Source: Halanaerobium sp.
GTDB taxonomy: Bacteria > Bacillota > Halanaerobiia > Halanaerobiales > Halanaerobiaceae
Length of the DNA: 31,455 nucleotides
Assembly (NCBI GenBank): GCA_003070825.1
Contig: QBLP01000002.1
Location: 1 to 31,455, forward strand
Reading direction: 5' to 3'
The translations under genes and the position numbers were made by a program. Below, one piece after another: positions 1 to 8,805 of this stretch (position 1 is the first letter of the stretch; each line of letters starts with the position of its first letter). The notes under the pieces were generated by a model. It did not search any database. It was not told the DNA's origin and saw only the letters and a list, made by a program, of their open reading frames with translations.

Positions 1-20
1 GTAGAATGAGGTGTTGAAAT

Positions 21-1052
21 TTGAAAAAGAAAATAATTTTATTTATACTATTATTAATTCAAATATATATAAGTTATCAAAACTGGATTATTGAGGGTAA
101 AATTTGGAGTAAACTGGAATATAAATTTGCTACTGTTTTTTCGGTGTTTATAATAATTTTACTTTTACTTCTGTTGCTAAAAAAGAGCTTTTTCCTCAAA
201 TTCAAGGAAAACGCCCTTTATGCAAAAATGTTCAAAGAATTTAATAAGGGTTATGGTGGTAAGATTGCAGTCATAATTCTGGCTTTAATCTTTTACTCAG
301 CTTTTATGGCTCCTTTTATTGCTCCTTACTCTCCGACTGAAATTGATTACAGTAATATGACCTATTCAGCTCCTTCTTTAGAGCACTGGTTTGGCACAGA
401 TGATTTTGGAAGAGATATGTTTTCTAGAGTTCTTTACGGCGCTCGGATAGCTCTGGGAGTGGGTTTTGCAGCTGTTTTAGTTAATGCCAGTCTTGGTGTT
501 AGCCTGGGCTTGCTGGCCGGTTATTATGGGGGTAAAGCTGATATGGTTATTATGCGGCTAATAGAGATTTGGAATTCTATTCCCTTTATTCTGCTTGCTC
601 TGGCCATAATTTCTGCGCTGGGAACAGGAATTTTTAATATTATTATAGCTGTTGGAATAACAGGTTTAATAAATTTTTCCAGGCTGACCCGCTCAATTGT
701 ATTACAGATTAAAGAAAAGGAATATGTATCAGCAGCTAAAGCTCTGGGGGCAAGTGATTTAAGGATTCTATATAATCATATTTTACCCAACTCTATTTCT
801 TCGCTGATAGTTTTAGCTACACTGAGAATCGGTATTTCAATTTTAGTTGTTGCAGGTTTAAGCTTTTTAGGTCTGGGAATTCAACCCCCTACTGCTGCCT
901 GGGGGACAATGTTAAACAGGGGCCAGGAATATTTGATTCAGGCACCCTGGATGTCAATTTTTCCCGGTCTGGCAATAATTATTACAGTTTTAAGTTTTAA
1001 CCTGCTTGGAGATGCTTTAAGAGATGCTCTTGATCCACGCCAGCTTGATTAA
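21..1052 (+). CDS. Dipeptide/oligopeptide ABC transporter permease (DppC/OppC family)
   Basis: Inner-membrane permease subunit of a peptide- or nickel-type ABC importer. The inner-membrane coupling motif (EAA loop) is seen as EYVSAAKALGAS followed by LPN, and the FGTDDFGRDMFSRVLYGARI region typical of OppC N-terminal halves lies near residues 120-140. Start is TTG at 21, preceded by GAGGTG at 8-13 with a 7-nt spacer. An in-frame TGA at 7-9 is compatible with the end of an upstream DppB-like gene outside the window. At 343 residues it is longer than the usual 280-310. The extra length is two hydrophobic segments (about residues 4-20 and 38-55) before the normal first membrane span near residue 83. 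The substrate cannot be told from this subunit. No terminator is seen before azlC. Confidence 0.9.
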   Translation: MKKKIILFILLLIQIYISYQNWIIEGKIWSKLEYKFATVFSVFIIILLLLLLLKKSFFLKFKENALYAKMFKEFNKGYGGKIAVIILALIFYSAFMAPFIAPYSPTEIDYSNMTYSAPSLEHWFGTDDFGRDMFSRVLYGARIALGVGFAAVLVNASLGVSLGLLAGYYGGKADMVIMRLIEIWNSIPFILLALAIISALGTGIFNIIIAVGITGLINFSRLTRSIVLQIKEKEYVSAAKALGASDLRILYNHILPNSISSLIVLATLRIGISILVVAGLSFLGLGIQPPTAAWGTMLNRGQEYLIQAPWMSIFPGLAIIITVLSFNLLGDALRDALDPRQLD

Positions 1053-1121
1053 TGAAAAGCTATAGTTTGTAGTAACAGTATTAAAATTAATTATCGAATT
1101 TTAGGGGAGTCGATTAGATTA

Positions 1122-1850
1122 ATGTCACAGCAAGAAGAGAGTATAAGTTATAAAAAGAAAATGGCGGCAAAATTAAATGATTCCAGTTTAAAAGCCGGGG
1201 TAAAAGATGCAGTGCCAATAATTTTAGGTTATCTTCCGATTGGAATTGCTTACGGAATGCTGGCTGTTAATAAGGGGCTAACCCCACTACAGACTACAGC
1301 GATGTCAGTTTTTGTTTTTGCGGGTTCAGCTCAGCTGGTTGCAATTGAAATGATCGCTGCTGGTGCAGCGGTGGCAGCAATAATTGCCATGACTTTTCTG
1401 GTTAACTTACGCCACCTTTTATTATCTGCTTCTTTAAGTCTTCATCTGAGGAATTTACCGCTGTATTATTATCCTTTTTTAGGATTTCTAGTAACTGATG
1501 AGTCTTTTGCAGTGGCAATGAGTAAGCTGGAGAGTAAGAAGAAAAAACAGAGATATTTTTTGGGGCTTGGTTTTACTGCCTATTTAGGTTGGGTTTTTAG
1601 TTCGGCTGCCGGAGCTTTTTTGACTGAATTTATTAATTTTGGCAGTGGTGGGGCGCTGGATTTTGTCCTGCCGGCAATGTTTATAGTTCTGCTTGTAATG
1701 CAGATCAGCTCCAGGAGTGAAATAATTGTTGCAGTTTTTTCCGGTCTTTTATCACTGTTTTTTGCTTTGACAGTTGAGGGAAGCTGGAATATCATTTTAG
1801 CTACTGTACTGGCAGCGTTTTTAGGGGTGTATATCAGTGGAAATGATTAA
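1122..1850 (+). CDS. azlC: Branched-chain amino acid exporter large subunit AzlC
   Basis: Polytopic membrane protein of 242 residues and the large partner of the AzlCD exporter, known from Bacillus azlCD as a branched-chain amino acid (and 4-azaleucine) efflux system. The family signature is clear near residues 30-80: AVPIILGYLPIGIAYG, then VFAGSAQLVA and later LVNLRHLLLSASL. The start ATG follows AGGGGAG at 1103-1109, a longish 12-nt spacer. It overlaps azlD by 14 nt, the usual translational coupling for this pair. It is separated from the upstream permease gene by 69 nt with no recognisable terminator. The substrate is by family inference only. Confidence 0.93.
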   Translation: MSQQEESISYKKKMAAKLNDSSLKAGVKDAVPIILGYLPIGIAYGMLAVNKGLTPLQTTAMSVFVFAGSAQLVAIEMIAAGAAVAAIIAMTFLVNLRHLLLSASLSLHLRNLPLYYYPFLGFLVTDESFAVAMSKLESKKKKQRYFLGLGFTAYLGWVFSSAAGAFLTEFINFGSGGALDFVLPAMFIVLLVMQISSRSEIIVAVFSGLLSLFFALTVEGSWNIILATVLAAFLGVYISGND

Positions 1851-2160
1851 TTTTATAATTATGATAGCTGGAATGGTAGTTGTGACTTTTATTCCGAGAG
1901 TACTGCCGCTCTCACTACTTGGTAATAGGGAGCTGCCTGAGAAAGTAGTTCTCTGGTTGAGCTTTATTCCAGCTGCTGTACTTGCTGCTTTACTGGCGCC
2001 TTCGATACTTTTAAAAGAGGGCAGTCTTTATTTGAGCCTGGAAAATACAGCTCTAATTGCTTTTTTTCCAACTTTATTTGTGGCCTATAAGACAAAAAAC
2101 ATTTTTTATACTGTCAGTGGGGGTTTAATTTTCTATTTAGGATTATCATTGATATTTTAA
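1837..2160 (+). CDS. azlD: Branched-chain amino acid exporter small subunit AzlD
   Basis: Small membrane protein of 107 residues with about four membrane spans, the obligate partner of AzlC. The FIPRVLPLSLLG and LSFIPAAVLAALLAPSIL segments are typical of AzlD. I chose the GTG start at 1837 because AGGGGTG at 1823-1829 sits 7 nt upstream. The next in-frame ATG (1843) would have a 13-nt spacer and remains possible. The gene starts inside the end of azlC, so the two are translationally coupled. ltaE follows after 36 nt and may be co-transcribed. Confidence 0.92.
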   Translation: MEMINFIIMIAGMVVVTFIPRVLPLSLLGNRELPEKVVLWLSFIPAAVLAALLAPSILLKEGSLYLSLENTALIAFFPTLFVAYKTKNIFYTVSGGLIFYLGLSLIF

Positions 2161-2196
2161 AATTATTTTTAAAGAATTTAAATTGGGGGATTTGAA

Positions 2197-3234
2197 ATGG
2201 ATATAAAAGTTGATTTATTTAGTGACACAGGTACCAGACCATCTCAGGATATGCGGAGATTTATGGCTGAAGCAGAGGTAGGGGATGAGCAGTTAGGTGA
2301 AGATCCGAGTGTTAATCGTCTCTGCCGGATGACCGCTGAAATGCTGGGTAAGGATGATGCTGTATATTTACCTTCTGGTCTAATGGCAAATCAAATTTCT
2401 TTTGCTGTTCATACCAGTCAGGGAGATGAAATAATTATGGATCAGACTGCTCATCCGATTCATTATGAAAGTGCTGCACTGGCTGTGATTTCAGGTGCTT
2501 CCATTAAACCACTTGCTGGAACAGGCGGGATTTTTACTGCCGAACAGGTTAAGGAAGCAATTAGAGAAAAGGATTATCACAGTCCGCAAACAAAGGTGAT
2601 TTCTATTGAGCAGACAACCAATCTGGGTGGGGGACGCATCTGGCCTTTAGCAAGAATCAAAGAAATTGCAGAAATCGCTCTCGAAAATGACTTAAAGATG
2701 CATATGGATGGAGCACGAATGTTAAACGCTGCAGTCGAAGCAGAAGTTGATCCAGCTGAATATGGTCAGTATTTTGATTCAATCTGGATTGACCTCAGTA
2801 AAGGCTTGGGAGCTCCAGTAGGCTCGGTGCTTGCTGGTTCAGCAGAATTTATTGAAGAGGCTCGTTTCTGGAAGCAGAGACTGGGTGGAGCAATGAGGCA
2901 GGCAGGTATTATTGCTGCTGGTGGAATTTTTGCCTTAGAACATAATGTAACCCGTTTAAAAGAAGACCATAAGCATGCTAAAATGCTGGCAGAGACTATT
3001 GCTGATCAGAAAGGGCTGGAAATTGATCCTACTACAGTTGAAACAAATATTGTCCTCTTTTCTGTGGCTGATGGTAAAGCAGATCTTTATGCTGATGAGC
3101 TGCTTAAAAAGGGAATCAGAGTCAGCAGACTTGAGGGTAAATTGCGTGCTGTAACTCATCTGGATTTAAGTTTAGAAGATATTCGTTATGCTGTAAAACA
3201 TTTTGAAAAAACTGCTAGAGAAATTTTTGCTTAA
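2197..3234 (+). CDS. ltaE: Low-specificity L-threonine aldolase
   Basis: PLP-dependent fold-type I enzyme of 345 residues that splits L-threonine or L-allo-threonine into glycine and acetaldehyde; cytoplasmic. N-terminal DLFSDTGTRPSQDM and VGDEQLGEDPSVNRL are the family signature. HMDGARM carries the PLP-binding Asp (about D171) and DLSKGLGAPVGS carries the Schiff-base lysine (about K202). Length is normal. Start ATG with GGGGGA at 2185-2190 and a 6-nt spacer. It lies directly after azlCD, so amino acid catabolism plus export is a reasonable theme but not proven. Related PLP enzymes (beta-eliminating lyases) are less likely because of the exact N-terminal signature. Confidence 0.93.
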   Translation: MDIKVDLFSDTGTRPSQDMRRFMAEAEVGDEQLGEDPSVNRLCRMTAEMLGKDDAVYLPSGLMANQISFAVHTSQGDEIIMDQTAHPIHYESAALAVISGASIKPLAGTGGIFTAEQVKEAIREKDYHSPQTKVISIEQTTNLGGGRIWPLARIKEIAEIALENDLKMHMDGARMLNAAVEAEVDPAEYGQYFDSIWIDLSKGLGAPVGSVLAGSAEFIEEARFWKQRLGGAMRQAGIIAAGGIFALEHNVTRLKEDHKHAKMLAETIADQKGLEIDPTTVETNIVLFSVADGKADLYADELLKKGIRVSRLEGKLRAVTHLDLSLEDIRYAVKHFEKTAREIFA

Positions 3235-3350
3235 ATTAAATTTAAAAAAAGGCAGGATTTTATCATTCTGTCAAGAATATTTTAATATGACTTAATTAAA
3301 AAAAAAGATAAACTTAACTTTATTAAATTTAAAAGAGGAGAGTGAGTCCA

Positions 3351-4004
3351 ATGGAACAGGTGTATGAAAAAAAGCGTGAACAGCTTCTTAGTGATCTCAG
3401 TGATATGAGTGAAGTTGCAGAGGAAATGCTGCAGAATGTTATTAAAGCAATGGAAGACCTTAATGTTGAAAAAGCTCACGAAATAATTGAAAGAGATGAT
3501 GTCCTGGATAACTATTTAATTACAATTGAGGAAGAAGTTTCGCGCTTATTAACTCTTGATCAACCACTGGCAGCTGATACCTGGTTTAGTATTGCAATGA
3601 TTAAAATTGCCAATGACTTAGAGAGAATTGGAGATCAGGCAACTAATATAGCTGATATTTTACTGGAATTAAAGCATGATGGAATTATGAAGCCACTAGT
3701 TATGATTCCGGAACTTGCTGATATTGTAACTGATATGCTGGATGTAGTTTTAGAGTCATTTTCAACCAGGAATTCTGATCTGGCAGAAGCAGCCTGTAGA
3801 ATGGACGAAAAAGCAGATAATCTTTATGATGATATTTACCATAAAGCAATAAAAATGATCAGCAAAAAAGATGATAAGACTGAAATTAAGCAGATAGTTC
3901 AACACATCAATTTAGCTAAGGCACTGGAGCGTGTGGGAGATCATGCCACTAATATTGGTGAGGAGACTATCTTTATTGTTACCGGTAAAAGAGTTAAGTA
4001 TTAA
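3351..4004 (+). CDS. phoU: PhoU-family phosphate signalling regulator
   Basis: Helical cytoplasmic protein of two PhoU repeats, about 217 residues. The paired metal-binding motifs are visible as ERIGDQATNIADI in the first half and ERVGDHATNIGEE in the second. PhoU proteins link the Pst phosphate transporter to the PhoR/PhoB system and limit phosphate uptake. Start chosen at ATG 3351 with GAGGAG at 3335-3340 (10-nt spacer). An in-frame GTG at 3342 would leave one base after the Shine-Dalgarno sequence and is rejected. Unusually, no pst or pho two-component gene is next to it, so its partner is elsewhere or it serves another transporter. A bidirectional terminator follows. Confidence 0.92.
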   Translation: MEQVYEKKREQLLSDLSDMSEVAEEMLQNVIKAMEDLNVEKAHEIIERDDVLDNYLITIEEEVSRLLTLDQPLAADTWFSIAMIKIANDLERIGDQATNIADILLELKHDGIMKPLVMIPELADIVTDMLDVVLESFSTRNSDLAEAACRMDEKADNLYDDIYHKAIKMISKKDDKTEIKQIVQHINLAKALERVGDHATNIGEETIFIVTGKRVKY

Positions 4005-4062
4005 ATATATTATTGATTTTTAAAGTATGGAGTATCAAAAACTAAATATTAATTACTAAATA

Positions 4063-4095
4063 AAAAACGGCCTGTATTTTCTACAGGCCGTTTTT
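4063..4095. terminator. Bidirectional rho-independent terminator
   Basis: Perfect 14-bp hairpin: arms at 4063-4076 and 4082-4095 with core ACGGCCTGTA/TACAGGCCGT, loop TTTTC, an A-run on the left and a T-run on the right. It lies between convergent phoU (+) and the AbgT-family gene (-), so it can stop transcription from both sides. Confidence 0.93.
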
Positions 4096-4122
4096 CTGTA
4101 ACTAGATATTATAATTTTTATT

Positions 4123-5646
4123 TTAGTAAAATAATACTCCACCTGGACCAATTGGTAAATTAAAGACAAACCAAATAATCAGTAAAATAGTCCACCCTAT
4201 CATAAAGGCAAAGGAGTAAGGTACCATTGTTGACACCAGGGTTCCAATTCCAATATCTTCATCATATTTTTTAGCAAAAGCTATGATGATCGCAAAATAG
4301 GGCATCAGTGGTGTAATTATATTAGTTGTTGAATCACCGATTCGATAGGCCATCTGAGCAAATTCTGGAGAATAACCAAGCTGCATTAACATTGGCACAA
4401 AAACTGGAGCCATAATTGCCCACTTTGCCGACGCACTACCGATAAAGAGATTGATAAAGCCTGCTACTACAATAAATAGTATTATAAGCGGCAGCCCGGT
4501 AAAGTTGATTGCCTGCAGAAAATCTGCACCACCAATAGCGAGGATAGTTCCCAGTTTAGACCAGTTGAAATAAGCTACAAACTGACCGGCTGCAAAGGCA
4601 AGAGTTATATATCCTCCCATACCTGCCATTGTCTCATCTAAGAATTTAGCAATGTCATCACTATTTTTGATTGAGCCAGTTTTTCTACCATAAGCAAGAC
4701 CAGGCACGAAAAAGAAAATCGCAATTAAGGGTATCATTCCCCCAACAAAAGGAGTTGAGCCCATTATTAAATTACCTTCATCACTGCGTAAAATTCCATT
4801 CTGCGGTACTGTCATAAGTAAGATGATTACAAGTGTGATTCCCAGCCAGATTAAGGCTGATTTGATTCCTGCACTTTCTTTTGCAGTAATTTCTTCTAAT
4901 TCTTCTTCATGATCTCCTGTATATTCACCAAATCGGGGAGCAACAATATTTTCAGTTACCCAGGTACCAATGACTGTGACTATAAAAGTTGAAGCAACCA
5001 TGAAATAATAATTGACCGTTGGCGGAATTGTGTAACCGGAATCGATTAGCTGGGCAGCTTCCTGGGACAGCCCGGCCAGTAATGGGTCCAGAGTAGAGAT
5101 TAGTAGATTTGCACTAAAACCTCCAGATACTCCGGCAAAAGCAGCTGCAAGTCCAACGAGTGGATGTCTTCCTTTAGCTGCAAAAATTACTGCTCCTAAA
5201 GGAACTAAAACTACATAGCCAGCATCTGAAGCAATATTAGACATAATTCCAGCAAAGATTACAACCGCAGTAATATACTTATCAGGTGCACTTAAAACTG
5301 TTTTTTTAAGTACTGCAGCAATCAAACCTGATTTTTCTGCAATCCCAACACCTAACATAGCTACCAGTACCACTCCCAGGGGAGCAAAACCAGTAAAGTT
5401 GCTTACCGCTTCAGTAAAGATTCGTCGTATCCCATTTTTCGAGAGCAAGTTGACAGCTCTAATAGTTTCTCCTGTACCAGGATGGGTTACAGCTACTTCA
5501 AATAGACTGACAAACCAGGAGAGCACAAGTACAAATGCTGATAAAATGAAAAATAGAATAACGGGGTGTGGTAGTTTATTTCCTGTTTTTTCTATTCGAT
5601 TTAAAAATCGATCTGTTAAACTTAAATCTTTATTATTACTTAGCAT
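4123..5646 (-). CDS. AbgT-family transporter (p-aminobenzoyl-glutamate type)
   Basis: Polytopic inner-membrane transporter of 507 residues. The start KLPHPVILFFILSAFVLVLS, GVVLVAMLGVGIAEKSGLI, NIASDAGYVVLVPLGA and the C-terminal GSASAKWAIMAPVFVPML and IGDSTTNIITPLMPYFA are characteristic of AbgT proteins. Known members take up p-aminobenzoyl-glutamate or act as proton-driven sulfonamide/pABA exporters, so the direction of transport is uncertain. Start ATG with GAGGAGG at 5652-5658 and a 5-nt spacer. It lies downstream of the P1-family peptidase on the same strand with a 157-nt gap; the two may form a uptake-and-cleavage pair. Its 3' end faces phoU across a shared terminator. Confidence 0.93.
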   Translation of the reverse strand: MLSNNKDLSLTDRFLNRIEKTGNKLPHPVILFFILSAFVLVLSWFVSLFEVAVTHPGTGETIRAVNLLSKNGIRRIFTEAVSNFTGFAPLGVVLVAMLGVGIAEKSGLIAAVLKKTVLSAPDKYITAVVIFAGIMSNIASDAGYVVLVPLGAVIFAAKGRHPLVGLAAAFAGVSGGFSANLLISTLDPLLAGLSQEAAQLIDSGYTIPPTVNYYFMVASTFIVTVIGTWVTENIVAPRFGEYTGDHEEELEEITAKESAGIKSALIWLGITLVIILLMTVPQNGILRSDEGNLIMGSTPFVGGMIPLIAIFFFVPGLAYGRKTGSIKNSDDIAKFLDETMAGMGGYITLAFAAGQFVAYFNWSKLGTILAIGGADFLQAINFTGLPLIILFIVVAGFINLFIGSASAKWAIMAPVFVPMLMQLGYSPEFAQMAYRIGDSTTNIITPLMPYFAIIIAFAKKYDEDIGIGTLVSTMVPYSFAFMIGWTILLIIWFVFNLPIGPGGVLFY

Positions 5647-5803
5647 ATTTTCCTCCTCTAAATTTTTATATAATTTAATACTTTAAGCAAATAAAGTAGG
5701 CGGATTATTAAGCCGCATTTTATAGTATATTAAATTTAGAGAAGTTTTTCAAATTATTTAAAAATCGATTTCGTAGTTTAAATTAAATCGGAGATATTAA
5801 GTC

Positions 5804-6712
5804 TTAACCAGCAGAATTTATAACTGCTCTTTTTACAACTTCAGCAGCCAGGATTCCCACCTGATTAATATCAGCTTTTATTTTATTTGAAGCCAGAGTG
5901 AAAATACTGTCACCATCCAGAAGTGTATGGACTGGATAAATAGTTCTGCTCAAGCCGCTGTGAGCCATCATGGAAACACGATTGGCCTCTGACTTATTTA
6001 ATAGAGCATTAGTTGCTACTACTACTAGAGTTGTGTTTTCTCGTAAAAAGCCGAGGTTTATCTCTGGTTGATTAATAATTGTCTGTTCTGTATTAATAAA
6101 ATCTCCAGCTTTATTTTTAGCACCAGCAATAATCTCACCACTGTCAGGATCTTTAATATCACCAAAAGCGTTAACAACTGCCAGAGCAGAAACAATTAAA
6201 TCTCCACTTTTATGAGCGGCATGGCCGAGCACTGTTTTGGTTGCCTTATCCATTCCCATGAGCTTACCACAGGTAGCTCCTGCTGCAGCCCCAATACTTT
6301 GAGCTGTTTGAGCAGAATTGCTGGCTTTAGTGCAGGCCTGATAGGCCAGCTTCTGATCAGGATAATTATTACTTTTGTACTCTAAATCATAGATAACTGC
6401 TGCAGGTACTATGGGTACAACTCCTCCTCCAGTTTTAAATCCTCTATTTTTTTCTCTTAAATAGTTCATCACTCCACCAGCCGCATCAAGTCCATAAGCA
6501 CTGCCTCCACTTAAAAAGACGGCATTTGCTTGATCAACCGCAGCTCTGCTGTCTGTTAAAGCTATTTCTCTACTGCCTGGTGCTCCTCCGCGAACTTCTG
6601 CCCCAATTGTAAAGTTGCCTTCGGCTAAAATCACAGAACAGCCTGTTCCAGAATTCTGATCGTCAGCGTGTCCTATTTTTATACCTTTAACAGCTGTTAA
6701 ATCATTATTCAT
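5804..6712 (-). CDS. P1-family (S58/DmpA-like) aminopeptidase / D-esterase
   Basis: N-terminal nucleophile hydrolase of 302 residues, without a signal peptide. VKGIKIGHADDQNSGTGCSV, VRGGAPGSRE, SGGSAYGLDAAGGVM and ENTTLVVVATNALL are the hallmarks of the DmpA/P1 family, which self-cleaves to expose a Ser or Thr nucleophile. By comparison with DmpA the expected cleavage is between N226 and T227, giving a Thr-type member; this is inference. Known members release N-terminal residues from peptides, amides and beta-peptides. Start ATG with GGGG at 6720-6723 and a 7-nt spacer. The AbgT-family transporter is next on the same strand. An approximately 280-nt divergent gap separates it from the 5'-nucleotidase, in which I see no confident promoter. 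Confidence 0.9.
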   Translation of the reverse strand: MNNDLTAVKGIKIGHADDQNSGTGCSVILAEGNFTIGAEVRGGAPGSREIALTDSRAAVDQANAVFLSGGSAYGLDAAGGVMNYLREKNRGFKTGGGVVPIVPAAVIYDLEYKSNNYPDQKLAYQACTKASNSAQTAQSIGAAAGATCGKLMGMDKATKTVLGHAAHKSGDLIVSALAVVNAFGDIKDPDSGEIIAGAKNKAGDFINTEQTIINQPEINLGFLRENTTLVVVATNALLNKSEANRVSMMAHSGLSRTIYPVHTLLDGDSIFTLASNKIKADINQVGILAAEVVKRAVINSAG

Positions 6713-6996
6713 TGATTATCCCCTTTCTAAAATTATTTATTAGACATCTACTAAACATGAATTGGTATATTTATACTTAGTTAATTAATTTTAAATTACT
6801 TTCCAATTAAGATTATAACATTTTTAAGGAAAAATTATTAGTCAGTCAGGGAAATAGTTATTTTCTCTCAGTAAAACGGAATACAATTACTTAATATAGA
6901 AAATATTTCTTTTCAGAGGCAGGAAAATAGTGTTTTATCGCAAATAATATAATTAAGAGAAGAAACAATTTTCAAAAAAATACGGAGGTGGAATTT

Positions 6997-8511
6997 GTGA
7001 AGTTTAAAAAATTATCGATTACTTTATTAACTCTGATTTTAGTTATGACTCTATCATTTACTATTCTGGCAGAAGAGGTTAATTTAAGGATTTATCATGT
7101 AAATGATGTCCATTCCAGAGTAGAAGAAGATGATTATGCTGGAAGTATGGGTTATGCTAAAATGGCAACTCTGATTAAAGAGGCTAGAAGAGAAATGGAA
7201 AATGTAATGTTTTTAGATGCTGGAGATACTTTCCACGGTCAGACAATTGCCAATATAAATGAAGGTGAAGCAATCAGCCATATTTTAGATTTAATGGATC
7301 TTGATGCTTTAACCTTAGGAAACCATGATTTTAATTACGGACAAGAAAGACTGGAAGAATTAGATTATATGAGTAACTTTCCATTTTTAGCTGCTAACTT
7401 AAGTAGAGAAGATGGAGAAGAGATTCCATATGCTGAAGATTATTTAATCAAAGAATATAATGGTGTTAAAGTTGGTGTATTCGGTTTAGTAACTCCTGAG
7501 ACTGCTTATAAGACTCACCCTAAGAATGTTGAGGGATTAGTCTTTGGAGATCCAGTTGCAGCTGCTAATGAAGTTGTTAATGAATTAAGAAGCCAGGTAG
7601 ATGTGGTTGTAGCTCTGTCTCACTTAGGAATTAGTGAAGGTAGTGAATACACAAGTAAAATGGTAGCTGAAGAAGTACCTGGAATTGACTTAATTGTTGA
7701 CGGTCACAGCCATAATGTATTAGAAGAAGGTATGATGGTTAACGATACTATGATTGTAATGGCTGGAGAATATTCTAAATTCTTAGGCTATGTAGATCTT
7801 ACTGTTGATAATGGAAATGTTTCAGATATAAAAGCTAATTTAATTCCAAGAGAAGATACTGCAGAGGTTGAAGAAGACTTTATAGTTTCTAAAGTTGTAG
7901 AAAGAGTAAATAGAGCCAATGACACAATCACCTCTCAGGTAGTTGGAGAAACTGCTGTTGAATTAGATGGTGCCAGAGGTAATGTTCGTACTGGTGAAAC
8001 CAATCTAGGTAACTTGATTACCGATGCAATGAGAGCTAAGTTTGATGCAGATGCTGCAATCACCAATGGTGGCGGAATTCGTGCTTCAATTGAAGCAGGA
8101 GAAGTTACCCAGGGTGATGTTATTACAGTACTACCATTTGGTAATACAACTATCTTAATGGAATTAAGTGGTGCTGATTTAAGAGCTGCTCTAGAACATG
8201 GTGTTTCTGAATACCCTGCAACTGAAGGTCTATTCCCACAGGTTTCTGGTATTAAATTTACCTTTGATGGTGATGCTGAACCTGGAAATAGAGTTCAAAA
8301 AGTATGGGTAGGCGGCGAAGAATTAGATGAAAATAAAATGTATACTGTAGCAACTAATGACTTCATGAAAGCTGGAGGAGATGGCTACTCAATGTTTGCT
8401 GACGCTCCAATAGTCAGTGAAGCTGGTGGCTTAGAAGAAGTATTAATGGAATACATGGAAGCTAATGCTCCTGTAGCCCCAGAAACAGAAGGAAGAATAG
8501 TAGCTGAGTAA
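6997..8511 (+). CDS. Secreted 5'-nucleotidase / UshA-type metallophosphoesterase
   Basis: Exported two-metal phosphoesterase of about 504 residues that dephosphorylates nucleotides outside the cytoplasm. A signal peptide (residues 1-25, ending ILA before EE) precedes the catalytic domain. Metal ligands are visible as YHVNDVHS (D37, H39), DAGDTFHGQ (D77), GNHDF (N109, H110) and VDGHSHN. The C-terminal substrate-binding domain has ITNGGGIRASI and the NDFMKAGGDGYSMF segment. The start is GTG 6997, 6 nt after GGAGGTG at 6984-6990. The in-frame GTG at 6988 is inside that site and is rejected. No lipobox and no C-terminal cell-wall anchor is present, fitting a soluble periplasmic protein. Residues are strongly acidic. 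Monocistronic, with its own terminator. Confidence 0.92.
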   Translation: MKFKKLSITLLTLILVMTLSFTILAEEVNLRIYHVNDVHSRVEEDDYAGSMGYAKMATLIKEARREMENVMFLDAGDTFHGQTIANINEGEAISHILDLMDLDALTLGNHDFNYGQERLEELDYMSNFPFLAANLSREDGEEIPYAEDYLIKEYNGVKVGVFGLVTPETAYKTHPKNVEGLVFGDPVAAANEVVNELRSQVDVVVALSHLGISEGSEYTSKMVAEEVPGIDLIVDGHSHNVLEEGMMVNDTMIVMAGEYSKFLGYVDLTVDNGNVSDIKANLIPREDTAEVEEDFIVSKVVERVNRANDTITSQVVGETAVELDGARGNVRTGETNLGNLITDAMRAKFDADAAITNGGGIRASIEAGEVTQGDVITVLPFGNTTILMELSGADLRAALEHGVSEYPATEGLFPQVSGIKFTFDGDAEPGNRVQKVWVGGEELDENKMYTVATNDFMKAGGDGYSMFADAPIVSEAGGLEEVLMEYMEANAPVAPETEGRIVAE

Positions 8512-8574
8512 AATATCAGTTACCGGGTACCACCCGATATATGTTGAATTAAGTCATATGAATTAGAAAAACTA

Positions 8575-8605
8575 CCCCCTGCTGAGCAATTTAGCAGGGG
8601 GTTTT
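8575..8605 (+). terminator. Rho-independent terminator after the 5'-nucleotidase gene
   Basis: CCCCCTGCT (8575-8583) pairs with AGCAGGGGG (8593-8601), 9-nt loop, followed by TTTT. A smaller stem, CGGGT/ACCCG at 8524-8536, lies between the stop codon and this hairpin. Confidence 0.9.
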
Positions 8606-8665
8606 CATTCTTAAGATATGTGAAAATAATCATTTGGCCGCAGATTCGATTTAAAGCAACTTTTC

Positions 8666-8674
8666 TGCTATAAT
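8666..8674 (+). promoter_or_regulatory. Probable extended -10 promoter for ygiQ-larEBC
   Basis: TGCTATAAT is a perfect extended -10 element. The -35 is weak (TTCGAT at 8645-8650, 18-nt spacer). It would give a leader of about 125 nt before ygiQ, in which I see no recognised regulatory RNA. Confidence 0.5.
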
Positions 8675-8805
8675 AATGAGTAGATTGCTCAGTTTAAAAA
8701 TGATTTTGAAGTTTTAGTATTAATTTGGGACTGCAGTATTCTAGAAGATTTTAAGCAATAAATAATTTGAACTTAGGAATAATAAAGGAGTTACTGATAA
8801 ATTAA

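Noticed and set aside
1580..1795. Minus-strand open frame within azlC, and similar shadow frames at 5399-5686, 9464-9745, 12859-13089, 14118-14387 and 30860-31135
   Set aside because: They lie inside strongly supported genes on the other strand, lack ribosome binding sites and encode no recognisable domain.
3250..3280. Hairpin after ltaE as a terminator
   Set aside because: Only a 5-bp GGCAG/CTGTC stem with a G-U pair and no T-run.
5699..5716. GCGG/CCGC hairpin between the AbgT and P1 peptidase genes as a terminator
   Set aside because: The stem is only four pairs with no T-run on the minus strand, so the two genes may still be co-transcribed.
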